A model generated the notes under the pieces. It did no database searches. It worked only from the letters and a program-made list of their open reading frames with translations, and was not told the origin of the DNA. From Deltaproteobacteria bacterium (lineage in GTDB: Bacteria; Desulfobacterota; SM23-61): a DNA stretch of 10,872 bases. The position numbers and the translations under genes are program-made. Each line of letters starts with the position of its first letter. Position 1 is the stretch's first letter. This document shows, one piece after another, positions 1 to 6,373 of the stretch. The DNA is taken from positions 1 to 10,872 of the forward strand of contig JAPLIW010000471.1 of NCBI GenBank assembly GCA_026388915.1. Reading direction: 5' to 3'.

Positions 1-882
1 TACCCGGACCGCCCCATCGACTTCATCTGCACCTGGGGAGTGGGCGGCGGCGCCGATCAGATGGCCCGGACCATCGGGAAGTTGGCGGAGAAGTTCCTGG
101 GAGTCGCCCTTCCCGTCTCGAACATCCCCGGTTCTTCGGGGAACTCGGGAATGGCCAATCTCCTCGCCGCCAAGGCCGATGGATACACAATCGCCACCTA
201 CATCGCCGACACCCTGGGCACGATCCCCGCGGGCACGGCGCGGCACAAGATTACCGATTTCGAATGGATCGTCCGCACTCAGGTGGCTCAATCTTACCTG
301 TTCGTGAAGATGGACAGTCCTTTTAAAACCATCCAGGACCTTTTGAAGTATGCCAAAGAAAACCCGGGGAAACTGAAAGTGGCGGCCACCGGTTTCGGCA
401 CGGTGGATGATATTACGGTTCGGTACTTAGCCTCCAAAGGGTACAAAATGACCACCATCCCCATTCCTCAACCCGGGGAGCGTTATGCTTCAACGCTGGG
501 GGGTCACTCCGAAGTTCTCTACGAGCAGGCCGGGGACATCAAACAGTACCTGGAGGCCAAGCAGCTCCGCCCCGTGATCGTCTTCTCTCAAAAGCGTTTC
601 CCGGCTTTTCCCGACCTCCCCTGCTCCCTGGAATTGGGCTTAGATATCAGCCTCCCTCAGTTCCGCTCCATCGTGGCCAAGAAGGGTGTGCCGGCTGACC
701 GGGTCAAGCTCCTGGCCGAGGCCTTCCAAAAAGCTACGGATACTCCCGAATGGAAAAAATTCTCCCAGGACCAGTACCTCGACCCCGAGAGTTATATGGG
801 TCCGGACAAATATTCGGCCTGGATCGCTTCCGAAGTGGAGACGCTGCGGAATTTCATGAAGACCTTCGGGATGGCCAAGTAG
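1..882 (+). CDS. tctC: TctC/Bug-family periplasmic substrate-binding protein, 5' end missing
   Basis: Extracytoplasmic solute-binding receptor of a tripartite tricarboxylate transporter. It captures an organic acid in the periplasm and hands it to TctA/TctB. The frame is open from base 1, so the gene starts upstream of the window. The visible 293 residues open with YPDRPIDFI and then a GGGADQMAR segment, the Bug-family signature that normally follows the signal peptide by a few residues. Only about 25-35 residues (signal peptide and start) are likely missing. Further family landmarks are the PGSSGN-GMANLLAAKADGYT region and a VAATGFGT-DD loop that lines the ligand site. Its position directly before tctB and tctA confirms the role. 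The ligand cannot be read from sequence; di- and tricarboxylates and other carboxylic acids are usual for the family. Family confidence is high, substrate unknown. Confidence 0.93.
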   Translation, partial: YPDRPIDFICTWGVGGGADQMARTIGKLAEKFLGVALPVSNIPGSSGNSGMANLLAAKADGYTIATYIADTLGTIPAGTARHKITDFEWIVRTQVAQSYLFVKMDSPFKTIQDLLKYAKENPGKLKVAATGFGTVDDITVRYLASKGYKMTTIPIPQPGERYASTLGGHSEVLYEQAGDIKQYLEAKQLRPVIVFSQKRFPAFPDLPCSLELGLDISLPQFRSIVAKKGVPADRVKLLAEAFQKATDTPEWKKFSQDQYLDPESYMGPDKYSAWIASEVETLRNFMKTFGMAK

Positions 883-926
883 AGCGAGGAATCCGACCCT
901 CCTGAGTCATTGAAAAGAGGATAGCC

Positions 927-1484
927 ATGTCCAAAATCGATGCCGGGCAAGCACAGCATGCGAGCTTGGAGCCTGTCTTAAAATCCCTGATCGGACCTCT
1001 CTTGATCTTTCTTCTGGTGGTTTATTTTTACTTTCTCGCCGGGAAGATTGATGAACCCCCCAGTCCGGAGCAGTTGGGCGCAGCCTTTTGGCCCAAGATG
1101 ATTCTCATCTTCCTGATGGTCAGCTGCGGGATCAAAGCCGGTGAAATTCTCATGGCCCGTCGGAAAGGGGGGGCGGAAGGGACCCCGGCAGGACCTCGTC
1201 CCGAAGTGGATATTCCCAAACTGGCGGCGATGATCGCGATGGTCATCGCCGGGGTTTATTTCATGGATATCATCGGATTTCCTCTGTGCAATTTCATTTT
1301 CCTCCTCCTTTTCATGCGCATCGCCGGGGTGCGCAAAAAAGTCCCTTTGTTCCTGACCTCGGTCCTGGGGACCATCTTTCTTCTTTACCTTTTCGTGAAG
1401 ATCGTCTATCTCCCCCTGCCCAAGGGTCAGTGGTTTTTCGACGACATGACCATTTTTCTCTACCGGGTTTTGCATATCATCTGA
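927..1484 (+). CDS. tctB: TctB-family small membrane subunit of the transporter
   Basis: Small integral membrane subunit of the tripartite tricarboxylate transporter, partner of the large TctA channel subunit in the inner membrane. The 185-residue product has hydrophobic segments at about residues 20-38, 53-73, 98-115, 118-134 and 139-161, in line with the four to five helices of the family. A charged glycine-rich cytoplasmic loop lies at about 77-95 (RRKGGAEG). The AAFWPKMI stretch at 52-59 resembles the conserved F-P-x-hydrophobic start of helix 2 in TctB proteins. The ATG at 927 is preceded by a purine-rich AAAAGAGG (913-920), a usable ribosome-binding site. The gene begins 44 bases after tctC and is followed by a 96-base gap to tctA that carries a palindromic repeat. 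TctB proteins diverge strongly, so the call rests mainly on topology and position. Confidence 0.88.
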   Translation: MSKIDAGQAQHASLEPVLKSLIGPLLIFLLVVYFYFLAGKIDEPPSPEQLGAAFWPKMILIFLMVSCGIKAGEILMARRKGGAEGTPAGPRPEVDIPKLAAMIAMVIAGVYFMDIIGFPLCNFIFLLLFMRIAGVRKKVPLFLTSVLGTIFLLYLFVKIVYLPLPKGQWFFDDMTIFLYRVLHII

Positions 1485-1492
1485 GATCTGTC

Positions 1493-1514
1493 GGGGCGAT
1501 TCATGAATCGCCCC
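1493..1514. repeat. Perfect 22-base palindrome, GGGGCGATTCA-type repeat
   Basis: GGGGCGATTCA is followed immediately by its exact reverse complement, giving a 22-base perfect palindrome in the tctB-tctA gap. A related palindrome (GTAGGGGCGG core) lies at 8522-8553, so both look like members of one dispersed GC-rich palindromic family. Both begin with a GGGGCG-TTC arm. As RNA it would form a strong hairpin within the transcript, but no U-run follows, so it is not a standard terminator. A smaller CCGCG...CGCGG stem (1514-1529) follows directly. Confidence 0.85.
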
Positions 1515-1580
1515 CGCGGAAAAGCGCGGAATTCAACCGCACGGCGGTTCGTATAGCGAATCTGGCAAGGAGACCGCTCC

Positions 1581-3086
1581 ATGTTCGATCAATTGGCACT
1601 TCTGGGCACCGGGTTGGTAAACACTTTTGATCCTTTGAACTTCTCCATGATCCTCGTGGGGTTGGTCATCGGAGTCCTGGCCGGGGCTCTCCCGGGCATC
1701 ACCATGCTCAACGCCATTGTCCTGGTTCTGCCCTTCACTTATTTGATGGGAATCGTTCCTTCCCTTCTCCTCATGACCTCCGTATATTGCGGAGGAGTCT
1801 TCGGGGGGTCCATTACCGGAATTCTCTTCAACATCCCCGGCGATCCCATGAATGTCCCCACGACCTGGGAAGGCTACCAGCTGAATAAGAAAGGTTTCGT
1901 GTCCAAAGCTTTAGGAATGGCCATCATGTGCTCGGCCATCGGCGGATTCCTAAGCGCCTTGGTCATGACCTTTGTCTCCCCGCCCTTTGCCAAGGTGGCT
2001 CTCTCTTTTTCCTCCTGCGAGTATTTCTCGGTGGTCTTCCTTGGCCTGGTGAGCGTGGTGGTCATTGGCACCCGGTCGATCGGTTCGGCTTTCATCTCCC
2101 TCTTCATCGGCATGTTTTTGGGCACCGTGGGCATGGACGATATCTATGGGGCCGTGCGCTTTACTTTCGGATCTCGAATTATGGAGACTGGGATCAGCTT
2201 CACCACCGTCTTGATCGGCCTCTTCGCCATCGGGGAAGTTCTCGATCAGCTTTCCGTAAAGAACAAAGGGGACGGGGAAATCATTCGCACCCGTCCTAAA
2301 ACGACCCTCCCCACCTTGGGAGAGATCTGGGCGCTGCGCAACACAATTTTACGAGGGCTGGGGATTGGAACGGTCATCGGGGCGATCCCCGGCACCGGGG
2401 CAACGGTCGCTTCTTTTGTCAGCTATGGCGTGGAAAAGCAGGTCTCCAAGACCCCGGAAAAATTCGGCACCGGGGTCTGGGAAGGGCTGGCGGCCTCGGA
2501 GACTTCGATCAATGCCTCCACCGGGGGCGCCATGATCCCCCTGCTCACCCTCGGCATACCCGGAAGCGGCGCCACGGCGGTCATGATGGGGGCCTTTCTC
2601 CTTCACGGTATCCAACCGGGACCGCTCCTTTTCAACAAATCGCCCGAAGCGGTTTACACCATTTTCGTGGGGATGCTGGTCTGTAACCTGATCATGATCT
2701 TGGCCGGTTTGGTCACCGCAAAATTTTTCTCCGAACTGATGCGGGTTCCGGAAAATATCCTCTGCGCCTTCATCATCACCTTCTGCTTCCTGGGGGCATT
2801 TGCTCTGCGCAACGATATGGCGGATGTCTGGTTCATGGCCATCTTCGGGATCGTGGGATACTTCATGCGGCGGTATGACCTCCCGATCCCCCCCATGATC
2901 CTGGGAATCATTCTCGGGCCCTTAGCGGAAAAGTACTTCCTGACGACCATGATCGGTGCCGGCAACGACTTTACCATCTTCTTCACGCGACCGATAAGCG
3001 GTTGTCTAATCGTCATCTCCGTCGCGCTCCTCATCATGCCATTCCTGAGAGGTCTGGGAAAGAAAGGGAAGAAAGCTCAGGCTTAA
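1581..3086 (+). CDS. tctA: TctA-family large membrane subunit of the tripartite tricarboxylate transporter
   Basis: Main transport subunit, an inner-membrane protein of 501 residues (about 500 is usual) with roughly a dozen hydrophobic segments. The two internally related family signatures are both present. The first, near residues 33-60, is GVLAGALPGI followed by a VLVLPFTYLMG helix. The second, in the C-terminal half, is GAIPGTGATVASFVSYG and later TLGIPGSGATAVMMG. Between them is the NIPGDP segment near residue 92, where many TctA proteins have NIPGTP. The ATG at 1581 follows AAGGAG (1567-1572) at proper spacing, which fixes the start. The TAA is 2 bases before the glmS start, so transporter and mutase genes are very probably co-transcribed. 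The substrate is not deducible, but linkage to a carbon-skeleton mutase suggests a carboxylic acid that the mutase pathway consumes. Confidence 0.95.
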   Translation: MFDQLALLGTGLVNTFDPLNFSMILVGLVIGVLAGALPGITMLNAIVLVLPFTYLMGIVPSLLLMTSVYCGGVFGGSITGILFNIPGDPMNVPTTWEGYQLNKKGFVSKALGMAIMCSAIGGFLSALVMTFVSPPFAKVALSFSSCEYFSVVFLGLVSVVVIGTRSIGSAFISLFIGMFLGTVGMDDIYGAVRFTFGSRIMETGISFTTVLIGLFAIGEVLDQLSVKNKGDGEIIRTRPKTTLPTLGEIWALRNTILRGLGIGTVIGAIPGTGATVASFVSYGVEKQVSKTPEKFGTGVWEGLAASETSINASTGGAMIPLLTLGIPGSGATAVMMGAFLLHGIQPGPLLFNKSPEAVYTIFVGMLVCNLIMILAGLVTAKFFSELMRVPENILCAFIITFCFLGAFALRNDMADVWFMAIFGIVGYFMRRYDLPIPPMILGIILGPLAEKYFLTTMIGAGNDFTIFFTRPISGCLIVISVALLIMPFLRGLGKKGKKAQA

Positions 3087-3088
3087 AA

Positions 3089-3514
3089 ATGGGCGACCGG
3101 AAGGGAAAAATGACCGTCGTTCTGGGAGTCCTGGGAGTGGATGCCCACGTGGTGGGAAACAAGATCATGGCCCATGCCCTGGAGATCGAGGGGTTCAAGG
3201 TCGTCAACATTGGAACCTTTTCCTCCCAGCAGGATTTTATCCGCGCGGCCATCGAAACCGCGGCGGACGCCCTCCTGGTGGGTTCCCTCTGCGGCCACGG
3301 GGAGATGGAGTGCCGCGGGTTCCGGGAAAACTGCATCGAGGCGGGAGTCGGGGAGATCCACCTGGTCGTCGGCGGAAACCTGGTGGTGGGCAAGCAAAAT
3401 TGGGAAGAAGTAGAAAAGCGTTTCCTCCAGATGGGCTTCAACCGCGCCTATCCCCCCGGCGTCTCCCCCCAGCAGGTCATCGCGGATTTGAAAAAGGATT
3501 TGCAAAAAGGCTGA
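3089..3514 (+). CDS. glmS: Glutamate-mutase-type cobalamin-binding sigma subunit (GlmS/MutS/MamA family)
   Basis: Small B12-binding subunit of an adenosylcobalamin-dependent carbon-skeleton mutase. It carries the base-off/His-on motif D18-A-H20-V-V-G23, whose His replaces dimethylbenzimidazole as lower cobalt ligand. Later elements of the Rossmann-like B12 domain are VGSLCGHGE (64-72, with the family Ser at 66) and VVGGNLVVGKQNW (93-105). The product is 141 residues and colinear with clostridial GlmS (about 137), ending in IADLKKDL as family members do. The start is ambiguous. The ATG at 3089 lies 2 bases after tctA TAA with a weak AGG upstream; the ATG at 3110 has a better GGAAGGG (3099-3105) and would give 134 residues. 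This glmS is unrelated to the glucosamine synthase of the same name. It should pair with the GlmE homologue at 6377-7819. The DNA between them now holds an IS element. Confidence 0.93.
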   Translation: MGDRKGKMTVVLGVLGVDAHVVGNKIMAHALEIEGFKVVNIGTFSSQQDFIRAAIETAADALLVGSLCGHGEMECRGFRENCIEAGVGEIHLVVGGNLVVGKQNWEEVEKRFLQMGFNRAYPPGVSPQQVIADLKKDLQKG

Positions 3515-3550
3515 GGTTAAGGTTCAGGTCGAGCTTTTCCTTAACCTTAG
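3511..3550. repeat. Imperfect inverted repeat and AGGTTA hexamer array at the glmS 3' end
   Basis: Bases 3511-3522 and 3539-3550 are reverse complements with one mismatch (core AGGTTAAGG / CCTTAACCT), able to form a 12-base-pair stem with a 16-base loop that overlaps the glmS stop codon. Bases 3514-3531 also read as three hexamers, AGGTTA AGGTTC AGGTCG. The opposite orientation recurs beyond the IS630 at 4826-4843 (TAGCCT CAGCCT TAACCT), so before the insertion this gap was one longer inverted array. No T-run follows the stem, so termination is doubtful. Confidence 0.6.
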
Positions 3551-3558
3551 TACCCAAT

Positions 3559-3581
3559 TTCATAAATACGGTAACGTATTT
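3559..3581 (+). repeat. Left terminal inverted repeat of the IS630 element
   Basis: Matches the reverse complement of 4793-4815 at 22 of 23 bases. It also contains a local palindrome: 3563-3582 reads TAAATACG-GTAA-CGTATTTA, an 8-base stem around a GTAA loop. The right end breaks this palindrome (TAAATTCG against CGTATTTT), so the two ends differ in hairpin potential. Confidence 0.85.
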
Positions 3582-3634
3582 ATTTTGAAAAAGTTAATAT
3601 TTTATGGCATGGTAGTAACCAGGAGGTTGCATCC

Positions 3635-3943
3635 ATGCCAAAGAAAAGCCCATATTCTATCATTTTAAGGCCAGATGAAGAGCGAGAATTAGCGAGACGA
3701 TCCACAAAATATACGTTACCGTATATTAAAGTAATTCGGGCCAAAATGATTCTCCTCGCAGCCCAGGGGATCGGCAATGATGAAATCGCTGCCCAATTGG
3801 ATACTCGCCGAGAAATTGTCAGCATGTGGCGCAAACGTTTCTTTGAGCAACGCCTGGAAGGCCTGGAAGAACGCCCTCGACCGGGCCGCCCCCGGTCTTT
3901 TCCCCCCAGACGTCATCGTTCAGGTGAAGGCAATCGCCTGTGA
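3635..3943 (+). CDS. IS630 transposase, N-terminal frame (DNA-binding part)
   Basis: Encodes the start of the transposase. The ATG at 3635 is preceded by a strong AGGAGG (3621-3626, 8-base spacing). Residues 10-45 match the IS630 N-terminus (LRPDEERELARRS, then RAKMILLAAQGIGNDEIA). A helix-turn-helix spans about residues 48-72 (GNDEIAAQLDT, then VSMWRKRFFEQRLEGLE), followed by the family linker ERPRPGRPRSFPP. The family sequence stops after this linker. The last 16 or so codons (RRHRSGEGNRL) are out-of-frame read-through past a run of six C at 3902-3907. The true continuation (DVIVQVKAIACELP) is in the +1 frame. Either one C was gained in the homopolymer, which inactivates the gene, or the run is a +1 programmed shift site. 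On its own the product would be a DNA-binding fragment that might act as a repressor of transposition. Confidence 0.8.
   Translation: MPKKSPYSIILRPDEERELARRSTKYTLPYIKVIRAKMILLAAQGIGNDEIAAQLDTRREIVSMWRKRFFEQRLEGLEERPRPGRPRSFPPRRHRSGEGNRL
3711..3724 (-). repeat. Internal inverted copy of the IS630 terminal-repeat core
   Basis: ATACGTTACCGTAT here is the exact reverse complement of 3566-3579 in the left terminal repeat (14 of 14). It lies inside the transposase coding sequence, about 75 bases after its start codon, where it encodes part of YTLPYIKV. It could be a transposase-binding or autoregulatory site, or a chance match helped by AT-rich palindromic sequence. Confidence 0.6.
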
Positions 3944-4787
3944 GCTGCCAGCCCTCCATGAGGTGCCCCTTTCGCGTTGGAGTGCTGCGGAGATTGCCAG
4001 ATATGCCTGCCAGTCGGGCCTGGTGGCTACCCTCAGCGGTAGTACGGTATGGCGATGGCTGCATGAGGATGCCATCAAGCCTTGGCAACATCGTTCCTGG
4101 ATTTTCCCCAGAGACCCTCAGTTTTCCGAGAAAGCAGGACGAATCCTGGACCTCTACCAAAGGGTTTGGAACGGCAAGGAGTTGCGAAAAGATGAATTTG
4201 TTCTGTGTGCCGATGACAAGACGAGTATCCAGGCTCGGGCTCGGCGGCACCCTACCTGTCCTGCTCAACCCGGTTCGCCCATCAAGGTAGAACACGAATA
4301 TAAACGATGTGGGGCATGGGCTTATGTTGCGGCCCTCGATGTACACCAGGCTAAACTTTTTGGCCGCTGCGAACGCAAAACCGGCATCGCCCCCTTTGGC
4401 CGCCTGGTGGACCAAGTAATGGCCCAGCCCCCCTACAAAGAAGCAAGAAGAGTCTTTTGGATTGTGGATAATGGCTCCGCCCATCGGGGAGTAAAGTCGG
4501 TCGAACGTTTACAAGACAAATTTTCTAATCTGGCGCTTATCCACGGTCCCGTCCATGCTAGCTGGCTAAACCAGATCGAGATCTACTTTTCAGTTCTTCA
4601 ACGAAAGGCTCTTACCCCGAATGATTTTTCTTCTCTCCAGGCTCTTGAGGAGCGTATCATCGGCTTCCAGAAATATTACGAGCAGATTGCAAAACCTTTC
4701 GAGTGGAAATTTACCCGTAAAGACCTTAACCTGCTAATTTCAAAAATAAAAACACCATGGCCCGACTCGGCCCGGCTTGCCGCTTGA
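3777..4787 (+). CDS. IS630 transposase, C-terminal frame (DDE catalytic domain)
   Basis: Carries the RNase-H-like DDE domain that cuts and joins DNA during transposition. The catalytic triad is visible: Asp146 in CADDKTSIQAR, Asp231 in FWIVDNGSAHRG, and Glu268 in SWLNQIEIYFSVLQRK. Other family blocks are PLSRWSAAEIAR, SGSTVWRWL, KPWQHRSWIFPRDP and KTGIAPFGRLVDQVM. The first roughly 40 residues of this open frame (before LFPPDVIVQ) are not transposase-like, because that DNA codes in the other frame. The biologically real part therefore starts near base 3900. No convincing ribosome-binding site precedes the ATG at 3777, so expression needs a frameshift from the upstream frame. The catalytic domain itself has no internal stop and looks recently active. 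The stop lies 34 bases before the element's right end. Confidence 0.85.
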   Translation: MMKSLPNWILAEKLSACGANVSLSNAWKAWKNALDRAAPGLFPPDVIVQVKAIACELPALHEVPLSRWSAAEIARYACQSGLVATLSGSTVWRWLHEDAIKPWQHRSWIFPRDPQFSEKAGRILDLYQRVWNGKELRKDEFVLCADDKTSIQARARRHPTCPAQPGSPIKVEHEYKRCGAWAYVAALDVHQAKLFGRCERKTGIAPFGRLVDQVMAQPPYKEARRVFWIVDNGSAHRGVKSVERLQDKFSNLALIHGPVHASWLNQIEIYFSVLQRKALTPNDFSSLQALEERIIGFQKYYEQIAKPFEWKFTRKDLNLLISKIKTPWPDSARLAA

Positions 4788-4792
4788 CCAGA

Positions 4793-4815
4793 AAATACGT
4801 TACCGAATTTATGAA
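4793..4815 (-). repeat. Right terminal inverted repeat of the IS630 element
   Basis: Reverse complement of the left repeat (3559-3581) with one mismatch. It is followed by AGCAGTG and the TA at 4822-4823. It starts 5 bases after the transposase stop codon. Confidence 0.85.
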
Positions 4816-4854
4816 GCAGTGTACTTAGCCTCAGCCTTAACCTGATTTCCCGTT

Positions 4855-6240
4855 ATGTCCCTTGCCCTTTTGATAGATTTCGGCAGCACGTTCACCAAGC
4901 TCCTGGCGGTTGATTTGGCCGCGGAAGAGATTCTCGCTTACGCCCAGAGCTGCACCACCGTGGAAACGGATATCATGGTGGGGCTGCGGCGGGCCCTGGA
5001 CCTCCTACCCCCTCATTTGCAGGGTGCCCCTTATGAATGCCGGCTGTCCAGCAGCAGCGCCGCCGGCGGCCTGGGAATGATCACCATCGGCCTGATTCCG
5101 GAGCTTTCGGCGGAAGCCGCCCGGCGGGCGGCGCTGGGAGCCGGGGCCAAAGTCATCAAGGTTTACTCTTTCCGTCTTTCCACCCGGGAACTGGAGGAAC
5201 TGGTGGGACTGAAGCCGGACATCCTTCTCCTTGCCGGGGGAACGGACGGAGGAAACCGGGAGGTCATCCTCGACAATGCCCGCCTGCTTGCGGCCAGCAG
5301 GATCCCGTGCCCCGTCTTGATTGCCGGGAACAAAGCGGCGGCGGACGAGGTTCAATCCATTCTGTCCGCCGCCGGGAAAATCACCCTTCTGACCGACAAC
5401 GTCATGCCGGAAGTGAATGTCCTGAACGTGGAGCCGGTCCGGGAGATGATCCGGAAAGTCTTTATCGAAAGGATCGTCGAGTCCAAGGGTTTGAAGAAGG
5501 TGGAAGAATTTGTCGGGGGCATCCTCATGCCCACGCCCACGGCCGTGTTGCGGGCCGCTCAGCTCCTTTCCCAGGGGACGGGTTCGGAGAAGGGGTTGGG
5601 AGATCTGGTCATCGTGGATATCGGGGGGGCTACGACCGACGTCCATTCCATCGGCGCGGGAAACCCGGTTCAACCCGGGGTGGTGCGCAAAGGCCTGCCG
5701 GAGCCTTTGACCAAACGCACGGTCGAAGGAGACCTGGGTCTCCGTTACAATGCCGGCACGATTCTTAAGCTGTGCGGGGAGGGGCGAATTCTCCAGCATG
5801 CCAGCCTTTTCCAAAAAGACCTCGCCCCAAGACTTGAAAAGCTTTCTCAGTGCGTGGAAGTCCTCCCCCAAACGGCGGAAGATCAAGACCTGGACTTTGC
5901 CCTGGCCGCCTGCGCGGCCCGGGCGGCCATGGAGAGGCATGCAGGGTTGATCGAAGCCCTCTGGGGTCCCCAGGGACAATACTACGTCCAGTATGGAAAA
6001 GACTTGACCGGTGTCGAACACCTCATCGGGACGGGAGGAATTTTCATCCACCACCGCCAGGCCGGCGAAATTCTGCGGCGAACGCTTTTTTCTCCGGAAG
6101 AGCCTTTTTCCCTCCGGCCCAAATCCCCGAACCTGTACACCGATGGCCGGTACTGTCTTTTTGCGGTGGGGCTACTGGCAGACCGTTATCCGGAATCAGC
6201 CTTTCGGATAGCCAAAAAATATTTAAAAAAATGGAACTGA
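4855..6240 (+). CDS. glmL: GlmL/MutL-family ATPase associated with glutamate mutase
   Basis: Member of the GlmL family, ASKHA (actin/Hsp70-like) ATPases that lie between glmS and glmE in glutamate-fermenting clostridia. They are thought to protect or reactivate the B12 mutase; direct biochemical proof is limited. Visible nucleotide-binding elements of the 461-residue protein are phosphate-1 IDFGSTFTK (7-15), VDIGGATTDVHS (254-265) as phosphate-2, and HLIGTGG (389-395) as the adenosine motif. The family blocks SSSAAGGLGMITIGL (66-80), LLLAGGTDGG (124-133) and GGILMPTPTAVLRAA (221-235) are intact. The ATG at 4855 gives the IDFGST motif its usual distance from the N-terminus, yet no Shine-Dalgarno sequence is visible in the 31 bases between it and the IS630 right end. 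The C-terminus ends KKYLKKWN. The last codons and stop lie in a 14-base segment duplicated at the glmE start. Confidence 0.93.
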   Translation: MSLALLIDFGSTFTKLLAVDLAAEEILAYAQSCTTVETDIMVGLRRALDLLPPHLQGAPYECRLSSSSAAGGLGMITIGLIPELSAEAARRAALGAGAKVIKVYSFRLSTRELEELVGLKPDILLLAGGTDGGNREVILDNARLLAASRIPCPVLIAGNKAAADEVQSILSAAGKITLLTDNVMPEVNVLNVEPVREMIRKVFIERIVESKGLKKVEEFVGGILMPTPTAVLRAAQLLSQGTGSEKGLGDLVIVDIGGATTDVHSIGAGNPVQPGVVRKGLPEPLTKRTVEGDLGLRYNAGTILKLCGEGRILQHASLFQKDLAPRLEKLSQCVEVLPQTAEDQDLDFALAACAARAAMERHAGLIEALWGPQGQYYVQYGKDLTGVEHLIGTGGIFIHHRQAGEILRRTLFSPEEPFSLRPKSPNLYTDGRYCLFAVGLLADRYPESAFRIAKKYLKKWN

Positions 6241-6241
6241 A
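6228..6241 (+). repeat. Direct repeat, left copy, flanking the inverted-repeat insert
   Basis: AAAATGGAACTGAA, identical to 6374-6387. In this copy it encodes the end of GlmL (Lys-Trp-Asn-stop). In the other copy the same bases are the glmE start (ATG GAA CTG). It is best read as a target duplication of a formerly overlapping gene junction. Confidence 0.75.
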
Positions 6242-6373
6242 ATACATCCACCGCAGAGATCGCAGAGAACGCAGAGATATTCATGTACAAAAGCAAAAGA
6301 TTGATTCGGGGCTTTAATAATTTTTCCCTTTTATTCCTCTGCGTTCTCTGCGTGCTCTGCGGTTCAGGATCTT
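6242..6373. mobile_element. Small non-autonomous inverted-repeat insert (CGCAGAGA-type, MITE-like)
   Basis: A 132-base insert between identical 14-base direct repeats (6228-6241 and 6374-6387). Its arms, 6250-6276 and 6337-6363, are inverted repeats matching at 25 of 27 bases. They consist of stacked 7-9 base units of the type CGCAGAGA, a pattern recalled as recurring in many deltaproteobacterial genomes. The 60-base centre is AT-rich and has no coding potential. The structure (terminal-type inverted repeats, no gene, direct flanking duplication) fits a MITE-like element mobilised by an unlinked transposase. Its right edge supplies AGGAT (6366-6370), 6 bases before the glmE ATG, which can serve as a ribosome-binding site. 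As RNA it would fold into a long hairpin between glmL and glmE. Confidence 0.7.

Larger units (their letters stand above)
3553..4821 (+). mobile_element. IS630-family insertion sequence, complete ends, TA target duplication
   Basis: A 1269-base element lies between two TA dinucleotides (3551-3552 and 4822-4823), the target and duplication typical of IS630/Tc1-mariner elements. The ends carry terminal inverted repeats. Bases 3559-3581 and 4793-4815 match as reverse complements at 22 of 23 positions (core TTCATAAA-T-CGGTAACG), and weaker matching extends out to the TA. The interior encodes an IS630 transposase in two overlapping frames, transcribed in the direction of the host cluster. Removing the element and one TA restores a 67-base glmS-glmL gap with an AGTACT target. 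The element is more AT-rich at its ends than its surroundings. It appears a late insertion into an existing glmS-glmL-glmE cluster and may reduce expression of the downstream genes. Confidence 0.9.

Noticed and set aside
978..1475. Minus-strand open frame antisense to tctB
   Set aside because: Charged, His/Asp/Glu-rich translation of hydrophobic TctB codons read backwards. No start context or domain.
3002..3088. Extension of glmS into tctA
   Set aside because: It would overlap tctA by 85 bases. GlmS homologues begin only a few residues before the TVVLGV strand, as the starts at 3089 or 3110 give.
3580..3634. Promoter of the IS630 transposase gene
   Set aside because: A TTGAAA lies at 3585-3590, but no acceptable -10 box occurs at proper spacing, so no promoter is annotated.
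5005..6054. Minus-strand open frame of 349 codons antisense to glmL
   Set aside because: Shadow of the glmL coding sequence, with biased low-complexity composition and no family features.
6250..6363. CGCAGAGA units read as a CRISPR-like array
   Set aside because: The units are 7-9 bases, contiguous, and arranged as two inverted arms with no regular spacers. This is an inverted-repeat element, not a CRISPR.
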